This document shows positions 16,319 to 24,712 of a DNA stretch of 33,809 bases, piece after piece. Position 1 is the stretch's first letter. Every line of letters starts with the position of its first letter. The notes beneath the pieces were generated by a model. That model saw only the letters and a program-made list of their open reading frames with translations, was not told where the DNA came from and ran no database searches. The DNA comes from a virus. The position numbers were made by a program, and so were the translations under genes. The stretch spans positions 1 to 33,809 of the IMG/VR virus record IMGVR_UViG_3300025087_000029; one strand, written 5' to 3'.

Positions 16319-16321
16319 AAT

Positions 16322-16654
16322 ATGCAAATTATCAATTACAGCCGGGGACGCTTCGAACTGCGAGATTTCGTCACCCGAAAAATGTCACGCGAATACTTGG
16401 AAATCCTTCACGATACAGCCAACACCGGACAAGACGGCAGTCAGAAACTCACACTTAAAGGAAGCGACGCCGCCAGCGAATATCTTGTGAGAGCAATGAT
16501 CGAGCGAGTGGTGGAAATCGGCGACGACAATGTGGAAAAGCAAATCGAAACTACACGCGACTGGATGGATAACCTCGCCGAGACCGATTACTTGCCACTG
16601 CAAACTTATGTGCTAAAGAAGTTTGCCGACGCTCGCGAGAACTCAAAAAAATAG
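16322..16654 (+). CDS. Tail assembly chaperone (gpG-like)
   Basis: A 110-aa protein in the classical G position between the tail tube and the tape measure. The N-terminus is beta (INYSRGRFELRDFVTRKMS) and the rest helical (YLVRAMIERVVEIGDDNVEKQ). The gene ends TCA AAA AAA TAG. The A7 run (16645-16651) is a classical -1 slip site exactly at the stop. In lambda and many siphoviruses, a small share of ribosomes slips here to make the longer GT protein that coats the tape measure during tail assembly. Confidence 0.82.
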   Translation: MQIINYSRGRFELRDFVTRKMSREYLEILHDTANTGQDGSQKLTLKGSDAASEYLVRAMIERVVEIGDDNVEKQIETTRDWMDNLAETDYLPLQTYVLKKFADARENSKK

Positions 16655-16881
16655 CAGAGCGCGTGCAGAAATGTCTTGATATCGGAAACAGTAAAGAAAT
16701 GCCGCGCGAATGGACTGATTTTATTCTGATGCGCGATATTTATCACTGTACGCCAGAGGAAATGGATAAACAGGATGATACAACCATAGACATGCACGCG
16801 CAGTTTGTGAATATGCTGGCAGAACACGCTCAACTCACGGAGCGTCGAAGTACCCAGCGAGCCAAACATAGAAAACTCTGA
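16651..16881 (+). CDS. Tail chaperone T-like part, made by -1 frameshift
   Basis: This reading frame lies in -1 relative to the gpG-like gene and is open from the slip site (codon ATA at 16651) to the stop at 16881, with no ATG near its start (the first available start is GTG 16663). The fused product would be about 186 aa (16322-16651, then 16651-16881, the last A read twice). The T-part contains PREWTDFILMRDIYHCTPEEMDK, a helical segment, and ends in a basic tail (RRSTQRAKHRKL). The gene directly precedes the tape measure, the partner of the GT protein. The frameshift itself is inferred from the sequence and family precedent. Confidence 0.8.
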   Translation: MAERVQKCLDIGNSKEMPREWTDFILMRDIYHCTPEEMDKQDDTTIDMHAQFVNMLAEHAQLTERRSTQRAKHRKL

Positions 16882-16891
16882 GGGAACTTTT

Positions 16892-19216
16892 ATGGCAATG
16901 TTTGAAAATATCGAATGGAGTCTGACCGCCGAGGATAAAGCCTCGTCGACTTTTAAGAAAGTGGCTGAATCGCAAAAGGAAGTATCAGACGCCAGTAAAA
17001 AAATGACAGCGGAAAATCAAACCGCTTCTTCTTCGTGGAAAAACATTGCCATGGGAGTCTTCGCAGGTGGCCTCGCTTTAGATGCCGCAAAAAAAGCAAT
17101 GGGCTTTTTGACCGACCAAATAAAAGATGGCATAGCCGAGGCCTCGGAATACCAAAGGGTGCAAAGCCAACTTAATGCCGTGTTGGAATCGACAGACGGC
17201 GCAGCCGGAATGTCGCTACAAGCTCTTAACGATTTAGCGGATAAATACTCGGACTTGGCGGTAGGCGGCGCAGAATCAATAACCTCACTCGAAACCCGTC
17301 TGCTTGCTTTTTCAAGCATTACACAAAAAAACTTCGAGCAAGTAACACAGACCACGCTCGACATGGCAACCTCGATCAACAATGGCGTTCTTCCGACAGC
17401 CGAGCAATTAACGACGGTAGCCGGAAAACTCGGCAAAGCCCTAAACGATCCGGCCAATGCTTCACGGGTATTAAAAGAGGCCGGCATAGTTTTGAACGAC
17501 CAACAACAAGAGGAAATCGACACCTTCGAGGAATTAGGAAAAAGAACAGAGTCGCAAAATTATCTTCTGACTGAATTATCAAACACATACGAAGGCCGAG
17601 CCTTAGCAGCATCAAATACTTTCGAGGGGCAAATGGTTAAACTGAACAACACTCTCGACGATACAAAACAAATCATCGGGGAAGTTTTGCTTCCTACGCT
17701 TTCACTTTTGGCCGGTGATATAGTAGACGAAACTGGGAAGGTAAAAGTGAACGACGAACAGATGAAAAAGTGGCAACTGCGTATTTATCAAGTGGCCATG
17801 GTGATGAAAGGCGCGATAGGCACGGTTATTAATTTTGGAAAAACTATTTTGGCTTTTGGAAAACTGGTCTGGGAAGTCGGTGAAATTCAAAATAAGGCGT
17901 GGCAAGGAGTATGGGAATCAATCAAGAATTTTGGCGATCTCACGCAGACGGTTTTTAAGGCAGTCAAAGAGGCTTTCGCGGGAGATTTTGACGCCGCATT
18001 AAATACAATGAAAGAAGCCATGTCTAAAAACTTTTCAGCCGCCATTGGCAATTTTGACGATCTATCAACCGCCGCAAAAGATTTTGGAACGGCTATGCTG
18101 ACCAATTTCGATCCAATGGACGAAGCCTTGGCCAAGATAGCTGACCCGACCGAATTTAATAAAATGGCCGATGGGTTGAAAGAAGTCTCAAAAGAATTTA
18201 ATAATCTTGGTGGTGGCAATGGCATTGGCGGTGGGGCAACAGGAGCGGCCGAGGATGTCGAGGAAGCTCAAAAGAAAATCAACGAAGCGGTGCAAAAAAT
18301 AGCCGACGATTACGAAGGGGCGCGGGCGGACATTGCCGACGCCTTGCTCGAACTTGAAGAAGCCCATACCGAAAGCGTGAGCGAGATTGTTATTAAACTC
18401 GAAGAATTGGACGCCAAGTTAAAAGAAACGGCCTCAGAATATCAAAAGACAATGGCTGAGATGAACAAAACAGAAGCCGAAAGGGTAGTCGAACAGGAGC
18501 AAACCATCGCCGACTTAACCAAACAGATCGCCGAGATACAAACAGGAATCGATCTGACTGAAGGTATAACATCGTCGGAAGCAAGCCAAATAGCCGAGCT
18601 GGAAGCCCAGCTGGCCAAAGAAACGGCCGCCTACAGCGCGTACATTGCCATACGCACAGGATTAGATGCTGAGATGACTGAAGCGCGCCGTAGGGCTTCC
18701 CTGACTGATTTCGAGAGGTTTATAGAAGACCTAAATACTAAACGGACAGAGGAACAAGCCGCATATGATGAAAGGATAGCTCTATTACAGTCTGAACTTG
18801 TAGAACAACAGATAGCATTGGATGCAGAAAACTTAATCTATGAACAAAAAAAGGCGATGTATGCCGAGGTTGACTTAGCTTTCCAAGTTTTCCACGATAA
18901 CTATTTGGCAAACCTCGAAAGTATGAAAACCTATACCGAAGAAACCGTGGGAGTAATGACGACCGAACTCGCCCGCATTGTTTCGCTTTTTCAAGAGATA
19001 CAAGCCGTCCGGTCATCGGCAGGATTGGCTGGTATTTCATTGGGGGCGGCGGAATCTGGCGCAACCGGAACGACAGGGACTTCCACAAGCTCAAATATTA
19101 CCCAACAAGTAACGATCAATGTTACCAGCCAAGGCGAAAGTGCCTCGGCCACGGCAGCCGAGATTGTATCCGAAATTCAACGACAACTGGAACTGGCAGG
19201 ATTAGCCAGCCAATAA
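16892..19216 (+). CDS. Tape measure protein
   Basis: A 774-aa protein, the longest in the window, placed after the chaperones. It is mostly helical. Residues about 55-75 (MGVFAGGLALDAAKKAMGFL) and about 300-325 (KGAIGTVINFGKTILAFGK) are hydrophobic helices typical of tape measures and may enter the host membrane. A conserved early part has SLETRLLAFSSI and GRALAASNTFEGQMVKLNN. Residues about 455-640 form a long charged coiled coil. The last 60 residues are rich in S, T and G. With the usual rule of about 0.15 nm per residue, the tail would be near 115 nm. No peptidase or lysozyme domain is seen inside it. Confidence 0.92.
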   Translation: MAMFENIEWSLTAEDKASSTFKKVAESQKEVSDASKKMTAENQTASSSWKNIAMGVFAGGLALDAAKKAMGFLTDQIKDGIAEASEYQRVQSQLNAVLESTDGAAGMSLQALNDLADKYSDLAVGGAESITSLETRLLAFSSITQKNFEQVTQTTLDMATSINNGVLPTAEQLTTVAGKLGKALNDPANASRVLKEAGIVLNDQQQEEIDTFEELGKRTESQNYLLTELSNTYEGRALAASNTFEGQMVKLNNTLDDTKQIIGEVLLPTLSLLAGDIVDETGKVKVNDEQMKKWQLRIYQVAMVMKGAIGTVINFGKTILAFGKLVWEVGEIQNKAWQGVWESIKNFGDLTQTVFKAVKEAFAGDFDAALNTMKEAMSKNFSAAIGNFDDLSTAAKDFGTAMLTNFDPMDEALAKIADPTEFNKMADGLKEVSKEFNNLGGGNGIGGGATGAAEDVEEAQKKINEAVQKIADDYEGARADIADALLELEEAHTESVSEIVIKLEELDAKLKETASEYQKTMAEMNKTEAERVVEQEQTIADLTKQIAEIQTGIDLTEGITSSEASQIAELEAQLAKETAAYSAYIAIRTGLDAEMTEARRRASLTDFERFIEDLNTKRTEEQAAYDERIALLQSELVEQQIALDAENLIYEQKKAMYAEVDLAFQVFHDNYLANLESMKTYTEETVGVMTTELARIVSLFQEIQAVRSSAGLAGISLGAAESGATGTTGTSTSSNITQQVTINVTSQGESASATAAEIVSEIQRQLELAGLASQ

Positions 19217-19220
19217 ACTT

Positions 19221-20069
19221 ATGCTTGACCGTCTGATACTTAACACAGCCGAACTGAACTCCGGCACGCCACTGTCCGAGGCGATAACTGCCGCGGATTT
19301 TGATGACTTGGAATTCAATGGATATTCACTACAAGACACCGCGCACATCAGCTCAATCATTGAAGCCTTTAGCGCGCCTACACGCGAGCTGGTGACTTAT
19401 AAAGCACCAAGAACCGATGGCGGGGGCTGGAACGGTGATTACTTCCGCGAACGCAGGATTAAAGTCAGTGGTATAATAGAGAAAAGCACCAGCGCATTAT
19501 TGGAAACCGAACTTGATACATTTAAGAGATACATGGCTCAATCAGAGGGGAATCTTGATTTGAAAGTGAATAGTGAGATACGGCGCATTGTTGCTACGCT
19601 GGAAAATCCACAAGATATGTTCAGCCGGCGCGAGGGTTTCCATATCAGCTTCACTCCGTTTGATTTGACTTTCTTGGCACTCGAACCGATGTGGCACGCC
19701 TTGGAATATACCTCAAACACCTTCGAGGACATCGCCCTCCTTTCCTACCCGACCGAGGTCGAGGTAACAGGAAGCTATAAAGCCCAACCCGTCGTGATCA
19801 TTATCCTGCAGACAGCGTCATCGGTCACAAAAATCAATTTCAAAAACGACACGAACGATGACGAGGTGGAGATTTCTGCGACTTATGTGGCTGGCGATGT
19901 ACTGATGATTGATAGCGAAAATAAGAGCATTACGATCAACGGAACAGAAGTAGACTATGACGGTATTTTTCCTGAACTGAATATTGGAACTAATGAATTA
20001 ACAATCACGGTGACCGGCTCGTCCGTTCAATATACGGCGACGGTGAAATACCGAGACACCTATCTCTAA
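19221..20069 (+). CDS. Distal tail protein (Dit)-like
   Basis: A 282-aa protein directly after the tape measure, where Dit proteins are found. The N-terminal half resembles Dit with the strands YKAPRTDGGGWNGDYFRERR (about residues 59-78) followed by IKVSGIIEKSTSALLETELD and DLKVNSEIRRIVATLENPQ. The C-terminal half (about 180-282) is a beta domain, with strands SYKAQPVVIIILQ and KSITINGTEVDYDGIF. It would form the hexameric ring at the tail tip and connect tube and hub. The size (282 aa) is normal. Confidence 0.84.
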   Translation: MLDRLILNTAELNSGTPLSEAITAADFDDLEFNGYSLQDTAHISSIIEAFSAPTRELVTYKAPRTDGGGWNGDYFRERRIKVSGIIEKSTSALLETELDTFKRYMAQSEGNLDLKVNSEIRRIVATLENPQDMFSRREGFHISFTPFDLTFLALEPMWHALEYTSNTFEDIALLSYPTEVEVTGSYKAQPVVIIILQTASSVTKINFKNDTNDDEVEISATYVAGDVLMIDSENKSITINGTEVDYDGIFPELNIGTNELTITVTGSSVQYTATVKYRDTYL

Positions 20070-20075
20070 AAACTT

Positions 20076-21950
20076 ATGACATTTACACGACACCTTTACA
20101 AACACGAGGACAACGCAGCCGGACAGCTAAACGCCGGCATCAGCGCGGTCACGACCAGCATTCCATTAAAGGCAGGGGAAGGTGCGGAATTTCCGCAACC
20201 AATTACTGCCTCGGCGACATCGGGTGGAACCTCGACAACACTAAACAGCACTGGCATTCAGGCAGCTGGGGTTATTGCCGGCGATGTGATTATTAACTTG
20301 ACTGACGGAAGCTCGGCTGTGGTTAAGAGTGTAACCACAAACGCCGCGGTCACAACACGGCTCAAAGGCGGAAGCGGCAACACATGGGACAACGCAGATG
20401 TTTGGGTTGTGCGTCCTTTTGTTATAACGATGATCCAATACGACACGGACGGGACAACGATTTTGAAAAGAGAAAAAGCACTCATCAAAGCGCGTTCGAC
20501 AGATACTCTGACGGCACATACCCGCGGCTGGGACGGTGACGCAGCTCAATCATTCTTAGCTGATGATTATGTTTATCAATTTTGGACAGCGGGTGCGAGT
20601 GACGGTTTAATCGAAGCACTCGGACAAATAAGCGATGACATCGACGGCCTTGTTTCCATTACAGGAACCGAAATCTACGCCGCAGACGCCGAAGCTAGCG
20701 ACACCTATGTTGTCACCCTAGTGCCAGCACCAATTGCCCTAACCACAGGGATGAGGATTTATTTCAAACCAAACACCGCCAACACCGGTGCGGCCACTTT
20801 GAACGCCAACGGACTGGGAGCAAAGACAATCAAGAAAAACCACGACCAAGACCTTGCGACCGGCGATCTCGAATCAGGACAAATGGTTCTCGTCGTTTAT
20901 GACGGCACAAACTGGCAGATGATGAGCCAACTCGGATCAAGTTTTGCTACTCAAACAGAAGTACAAAATGGAGGGTTAATTTATGCCGCCGACGGTGGTG
21001 GCACTGACGCTTATGCGATTACGCTAACGCCAGCACCGGGATCGTTGACGACAGGAATGGTTGTCAATTTTAAGGCGAATACTGCAAATACAGGAACAGC
21101 GTCGCTCAATGTCAATAGCTTAGGTTCCAAAACAATAAAAAAACATTACAATAAACTTCTGGTTACTGATGATATTTTAGCAAACCAAATAGTGACAGTA
21201 ATTTATGATGGTACTGATTTTCAAATGTTGTCATCCACGGCTCCAATTATGGAACCATTTATGTTGAGAGCAACTGAAATTGTTGACGCAAACTTTAATG
21301 GCACAATAACAGCCACAGGATTTGAAGATATAGCAATTCCAACATTATCGATGAATACATTCAGTACAAATTCATCAATTATTGATTTTGAATACTCTCC
21401 AAGTTTAGTACCTTATTTTTATCAAGCATCAAACTATACTGGGGCGACAAGCGGAGGATGTCTAAAAATAGGATCATCCTTCTGGAGATCGGAAGGAGCA
21501 ACAATTTATAAAGACTCCTCAACTGTAACTATAAGCGGAACTGTACCAGCAGGCGACGCTTCGCTCGGTTATGATTCAGTGAATGGATATCTTCTTGTTC
21601 AAGATTCATCGACAACAGTAAAACGATATAGTGGAATAGCAGGGACGACAATAACCTATGTTGACACAATTACACTCGACAATGCGTCTGATACAGGGAA
21701 AGGATTTATTTATGACAACACAAACAACAGATTCATTTTTATAGATGGAACAGATATACGAAGATTCACATCAGCTGGTGCGACGATTGACACGATTTCT
21801 ATGGGGAGTGTGACACCAAGAAATCTATTGGGTCTATGTTTTGTAAAGGATCGAATCTATACGATTTGTGCTTATCCTCAAGACGCGGGATTGTCTTCAT
21901 CAGACACAAGCCTGTTCATTACATTCAATCCAACAACAATGCTTCGATAG
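20076..21950 (+). CDS. Tail fibre/receptor-binding protein
   Basis: A 624-aa protein. Residues 1-190 are a beta-rich anchor domain (GQLNAGISAVTTSIPLKAG, then RGWDGDAAQSF). Two homologous repeats follow at about 205-290 and 305-390, each with IYAAD, TLxPAP, LTTGM, N-TANTG, LNxNxLGxKTIKK and VYDGTxxQM. They are about 60% alike, and such repeats form fibre shafts. The rest (about 405-624) looks like a propeller-type head (GYDSVNGYLLVQDSSTTVKR and GKGFIYDNTNNRFIFID). From about base 21240 the DNA becomes clearly more AT-rich, suggesting the tip came from another phage. The protein likely decides host range. Confidence 0.82.
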   Translation: MTFTRHLYKHEDNAAGQLNAGISAVTTSIPLKAGEGAEFPQPITASATSGGTSTTLNSTGIQAAGVIAGDVIINLTDGSSAVVKSVTTNAAVTTRLKGGSGNTWDNADVWVVRPFVITMIQYDTDGTTILKREKALIKARSTDTLTAHTRGWDGDAAQSFLADDYVYQFWTAGASDGLIEALGQISDDIDGLVSITGTEIYAADAEASDTYVVTLVPAPIALTTGMRIYFKPNTANTGAATLNANGLGAKTIKKNHDQDLATGDLESGQMVLVVYDGTNWQMMSQLGSSFATQTEVQNGGLIYAADGGGTDAYAITLTPAPGSLTTGMVVNFKANTANTGTASLNVNSLGSKTIKKHYNKLLVTDDILANQIVTVIYDGTDFQMLSSTAPIMEPFMLRATEIVDANFNGTITATGFEDIAIPTLSMNTFSTNSSIIDFEYSPSLVPYFYQASNYTGATSGGCLKIGSSFWRSEGATIYKDSSTVTISGTVPAGDASLGYDSVNGYLLVQDSSTTVKRYSGIAGTTITYVDTITLDNASDTGKGFIYDNTNNRFIFIDGTDIRRFTSAGATIDTISMGSVTPRNLLGLCFVKDRIYTICAYPQDAGLSSSDTSLFITFNPTTMLR

Positions 21951-21955
21951 AAGGC

Positions 21956-22068
21956 GAACCGTGACAAAATGTCACGGTTCCCTTCACTGGGTAAAAAGGA
22001 CAGCGAACAACGATAAGCTCTGCGGCGACCCGTTGTCCGGCGGCCTTTCCTTTTTACCCCATGAAGGG
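21956..22068 (+). other. Paired intergenic hairpins between fibre and hub genes
   Basis: Hairpin 1 is perfect: 21956-21966 with 21970-21980, an 11-bp stem with loop AAA. Stem 2 pairs 21980-22000 with 22048-22068 (21 positions, two mismatches). Its right arm ends 2 nt before the hub ATG at 22071, so it can hide the translation start. The interior (22001-22047) can form smaller stems. There is no T-run, so termination is unlikely. It may control processing or translation. The 120-nt gap holds no gene. Confidence 0.6.
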
Positions 22069-22070
22069 AT

Positions 22071-23156
22071 ATGCGAAAACGATTTGTGCTAAAAACATAT
22101 ACGCTCGCGGGCGTATATCAAAAGACCTTCAACCCTCAAGACCTCATGGGGGATATTAGTTTTTCGGACAAGATCGGTGGTGGACAAGGCGAATGCACAA
22201 TTACACTCAATCTTAAGATCGACGACTTCGGCGAAGGGACGGATGTTGATTATATGAACATCATCAAGGTTTACGAATCGGACGATGTCTACAGCCCGGA
22301 ACCGCGCCTGATTTATACGGGCTTTGTGAGCCAATACACCCCATACTTCAACGAGGGCTCGGAAGGCGTGAAGCTGACATTGCTCGGATTAATTTCTTTA
22401 TTATCGTTTGATTACTACCAAGTCGGCGGGGCTTATTCTTTCACGGTCAATAATGACCCGGCCGATGTTATTAAAAACATCGTGGATGATTTTCAAACAC
22501 GCGCGAGCTACGATTGGATTTTACGAGACGCCGGACAAATAGATACCGTTGGGACGGTGGTCAATTATGATTTTGCTGATATTAAATGGTATGACGCGAT
22601 TAAGAAAATGGCGGAATTTACTGACGAGGATTGGTGGTGGCATGTAGCCGAGGACGGGCAGGTTTGGCTCAAGGATAGGCCGGCGACAGCAACGCATATT
22701 TTAACGCTCGGTAAAGATGTGGAATCAGGCGAGATTAAAAAGAATACAGAAAAGATTATCAATAAGTATCGTCTGACATGGGGAACCGTACCGACAATCA
22801 GCACCTATCAAAACGCGACTTCGCAGACCGATTATTTCATCAGAGGGAAAAACGAAACTGATAGTGAAATAAACAACATGACAACAGCTGACCAGCAAGG
22901 CGATAAATACTTGGCAGACTACAAAGACCCACGGGTCGAAGCGAGGATCAGGGTCAATACGCAATATGATATCGAAAGCATAAAAGTCGGACATACGATT
23001 ACAATTAGGAACGCCAAAAAAGGATCGACGGTCTTCCCTGACAACATGCAGGTAACAGCTCTGCAATATGATCCGAACGGCGTAACCCTGACACTTGAAA
23101 ACGAAATCCCGTCGCTTGCCGATACTTTTGTCTCGGCGGTCGAAGCAATAATTTAA
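22071..23156 (+). CDS. Baseplate hub/tail tip protein (gp27/Tal N-domain-like)
   Basis: A 361-aa protein with the pattern of siphovirus hub proteins: start KRFVLKTYTLAGVYQKTF, IIKVYESDD with RLIYTGFVSQYTPYF (about residues 61-94), the helical part DPADVIKNIVDDFQTRA (about 128-144), then DIKWYDAIKKMAEFTDEDWWW (split motif, about 167-187). The C-terminal part ends with KVGHTITIRNAKKGS and MQVTALQYDPNGVTLTLEN. No endolysin-like domain is attached. It would plug the tail tube below Dit and carry the fibre. The start lies just beyond an RNA stem, so its synthesis may be controlled. Confidence 0.83.
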   Translation: MRKRFVLKTYTLAGVYQKTFNPQDLMGDISFSDKIGGGQGECTITLNLKIDDFGEGTDVDYMNIIKVYESDDVYSPEPRLIYTGFVSQYTPYFNEGSEGVKLTLLGLISLLSFDYYQVGGAYSFTVNNDPADVIKNIVDDFQTRASYDWILRDAGQIDTVGTVVNYDFADIKWYDAIKKMAEFTDEDWWWHVAEDGQVWLKDRPATATHILTLGKDVESGEIKKNTEKIINKYRLTWGTVPTISTYQNATSQTDYFIRGKNETDSEINNMTTADQQGDKYLADYKDPRVEARIRVNTQYDIESIKVGHTITIRNAKKGSTVFPDNMQVTALQYDPNGVTLTLENEIPSLADTFVSAVEAII

Positions 23157-23161
23157 CCTGT

Positions 23162-23530
23162 ATGCCACCTGATGAAGTCAACGACAAACTGATTGGGCGT
23201 CTTGAGAAAGGTGTGGAAGTGTTGGAGGGGGCTTTTAGGAACTTCCAGCTGGATCAGAATATCCGCTTTGAAAACATACTAAAGATAATCCAAAGCAACC
23301 ATTCAGAATTTAGAGACGAGCTCCGAAACTTAAACGATAAGCTCGACACTAATAATCAGATACTGGTAACTCAAATCGAGACCATAAAAGACAACAATGT
23401 GAAGCTCCGGCTCTCGGTGCAGAAGCTCGCCACAACGGTCTCGGTGATTGTCGGGATAGGGATTTATTTGATCAAAGGAGTTTTCGATGTTGCTAAAAAT
23501 GCGATAGCCGGAACTTTCTGGCCGCAATAA
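23162..23530 (+). CDS. Coiled-coil protein with C-terminal membrane segment (XhlA-like)
   Basis: A 122-aa protein. Residues 10-90 form a long coiled coil (LEKGVEVLEGAF, FRDELRNLNDKLDTNN, QIETIKDNNVKLRLSV). Residues about 91-108 (TVSVIVGIGIYLIKGVF) are one membrane helix. This matches the layout of XhlA-type lysis helpers, which dock an endolysin to the membrane. The gene stands between the tail hub and a cysteine peptidase, in the usual place for lysis genes. It could instead be a late tail-associated protein. Confidence 0.68.
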   Translation: MPPDEVNDKLIGRLEKGVEVLEGAFRNFQLDQNIRFENILKIIQSNHSEFRDELRNLNDKLDTNNQILVTQIETIKDNNVKLRLSVQKLATTVSVIVGIGIYLIKGVFDVAKNAIAGTFWPQ

Positions 23531-23536
23531 AAACAT

Positions 23537-23977
23537 ATGAAATATCTAAGCCAACGCGATCCGCTTTGGGCTTCACGAAGGCTCGGGGCAAGCAATTTAA
23601 CAGTCGGAAGATTTGGATGTACGACGACTTGTATCTCGATGATCCTTGATTATTTCAAGCAATACCGATCACCGCTCGAACTTGCCAGCAATGCCAATAA
23701 CTACACCAGTGACGGTCTTGTTCTTTGGAAGAATATCACTTCGCTTTTCGTTTGGCGCGACTATATTGAGAACAACGCAAAGATCAGCCAATATCTAAAA
23801 GACAAGGACAAGGCGGTTATTTTACAAGTCAATAATAAGCAACACTGGATTGTAGCTTTGCGAAAAAGTTTGATCGGAAATGATTATCTTTGTCTTGATC
23901 CGTGGGACGGCAAAAAGTGCTGGGTAAAAAAGAAATATCACAACATTACGGGTGCGGCTTATTTTATGAAAAAGTAA
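23537..23977 (+). CDS. C39-like (papain-type) cysteine peptidase, candidate endolysin
   Basis: A 146-aa protein with a full C39-like catalytic pattern: Cys28 in GRFGCTTTC, His103 in NKQHWIVAL and Asp121 in YLCLDPWDGK. The Gln of the oxyanion hole could be Gln6 (LSQRDPLW). No signal peptide is seen. In bacteria this fold cuts leader peptides or cell-wall peptides. In this position, between a coiled-coil membrane protein and a holin, it may be the endolysin that cuts peptidoglycan cross-links. The substrate is not known. A DnaA box and promoter follow. Confidence 0.82.
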   Translation: MKYLSQRDPLWASRRLGASNLTVGRFGCTTTCISMILDYFKQYRSPLELASNANNYTSDGLVLWKNITSLFVWRDYIENNAKISQYLKDKDKAVILQVNNKQHWIVALRKSLIGNDYLCLDPWDGKKCWVKKKYHNITGAAYFMKK

Positions 23978-23980
23978 CCC

Positions 23981-24014
23981 TGTGGATAAACAAAGTGTGA
24001 CAAAGTGGTATAAT
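23981..24014 (+). promoter_or_regulatory. DnaA box and extended -10 promoter
   Basis: TGTGGATAA (23981-23989) is a perfect DnaA box, 4 nt after the peptidase stop. TATAAT (24009-24014) has an upstream TGg, an extended -10 element. The 15-mer ACAAAGTGGTATAAT is shared exactly with the promoter at 30801-30806. A start about 24021 gives a short leader to the gene at 24046. No good -35 is seen, as expected for extended -10 promoters. Confidence 0.72.
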
Positions 24015-24045
24015 GTTAAAGCTAACTCATAACCCATAAAAAACT

Positions 24046-24393
24046 ATGGACAACTTCTTTTTTATGAAGGACTTAATCGCTAATGGCAATGGCGGTTTTT
24101 ATGTCCGACGCTTTGGCGAAAACACGCCAGAAGCTAACGAGAACCTCCGTAATCAGCTCCTCGCCGCCGAATGGGGTGACGCCACACAAGAGGAATATGA
24201 CAACTTCCAATCAGCCGCCGGTGCGGTTGGCGAAGTCGCTCTCGGTTCAATTGAATACACCAAAATTCAAGATCTCGATGAAGATCAAAAAGTGCTCATC
24301 CGCGGCGCTGTACAAGGCTCGTGGAAACTTGAGCGAGTGGTCGAGTATGTAGATGTTGGCGAAGCAGTCAGCACCGACGAACCGGCCGCCTAA
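24046..24393 (+). CDS. Small acidic protein, unknown (lysis region)
   Basis: A 115-aa protein under its own promoter (TATAAT at 24009). No family recognised. Residues 15-60 look helical (NTPEANENLRNQLLAAEWG). The next part (SIEYTKIQDLDEDQKVLIRGAVQG) has alternating strand/helix, and the tail is acidic (EAVSTDEPAA). There is no membrane segment or signal peptide. Between an endolysin candidate and a holin, it may regulate lysis or be unrelated cargo. An alternative start at residue 7 is possible. Confidence 0.62.
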   Translation: MDNFFFMKDLIANGNGGFYVRRFGENTPEANENLRNQLLAAEWGDATQEEYDNFQSAAGAVGEVALGSIEYTKIQDLDEDQKVLIRGAVQGSWKLERVVEYVDVGEAVSTDEPAA

Positions 24394-24406
24394 CCATTAA
24401 ACACTT

Positions 24407-24658
24407 ATGACTTGGGAAGTTTTTCTTGCCGCAGGTATCGGTATTGTTGCCACATACCTCACTGGCCTCATTCGCAAGCTCAATCCAACTATGGGCGCGC
24501 GCGAAACGCAAGCGATTGTATTCGGGGTTTGTTTCTTTGCGTCGGCTATCGTTTGGCTGGTACAAAGATACGCTCCACCCGAAGTCATCGCTATGCTCGG
24601 CGGGTCTTTCGCGACAGCCGTGGCGTGGTATGAAGTGGTGGTCAAAAAGCACAGTTAA
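24407..24658 (+). CDS. Holin-like small membrane protein
   Basis: An 83-aa protein with two or three predicted membrane helices: VFLAAGIGIVATYLTGLI (residues about 5-22), IVFGVCFFASAIVWLV (about 37-52) and a weaker one at VIAMLGGSFATAVAWY (about 60-75). A basic C-terminus (VVVKKHS) follows. This is the usual shape of a small holin that makes holes in the inner membrane at the end of infection. A strong terminator comes 15 nt after it. The late transcript thus ends with lysis genes. Confidence 0.78.
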   Translation: MTWEVFLAAGIGIVATYLTGLIRKLNPTMGARETQAIVFGVCFFASAIVWLVQRYAPPEVIAMLGGSFATAVAWYEVVVKKHS

Positions 24659-24673
24659 AAGATAACATTTGAG

Positions 24674-24711
24674 AAACAAAAAAGCCCCGTTCGTGCAGGG
24701 CTTTTTTGTTT
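24674..24711 (+). terminator. Strong Rho-independent terminator (bidirectional shape)
   Basis: Bases 24674-24687 pair perfectly with 24698-24711 (14 bp). The GC core GCCC/GGGC is flanked by A6 and T6 runs and a 10-base loop. An outer pair, GATAAC 24661-24666 with GTTATC 24712-24717, extends it. It closes the late (virion and lysis) operon and separates it from the next promoter. Confidence 0.93.
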
Positions 24712-24712
24712 G

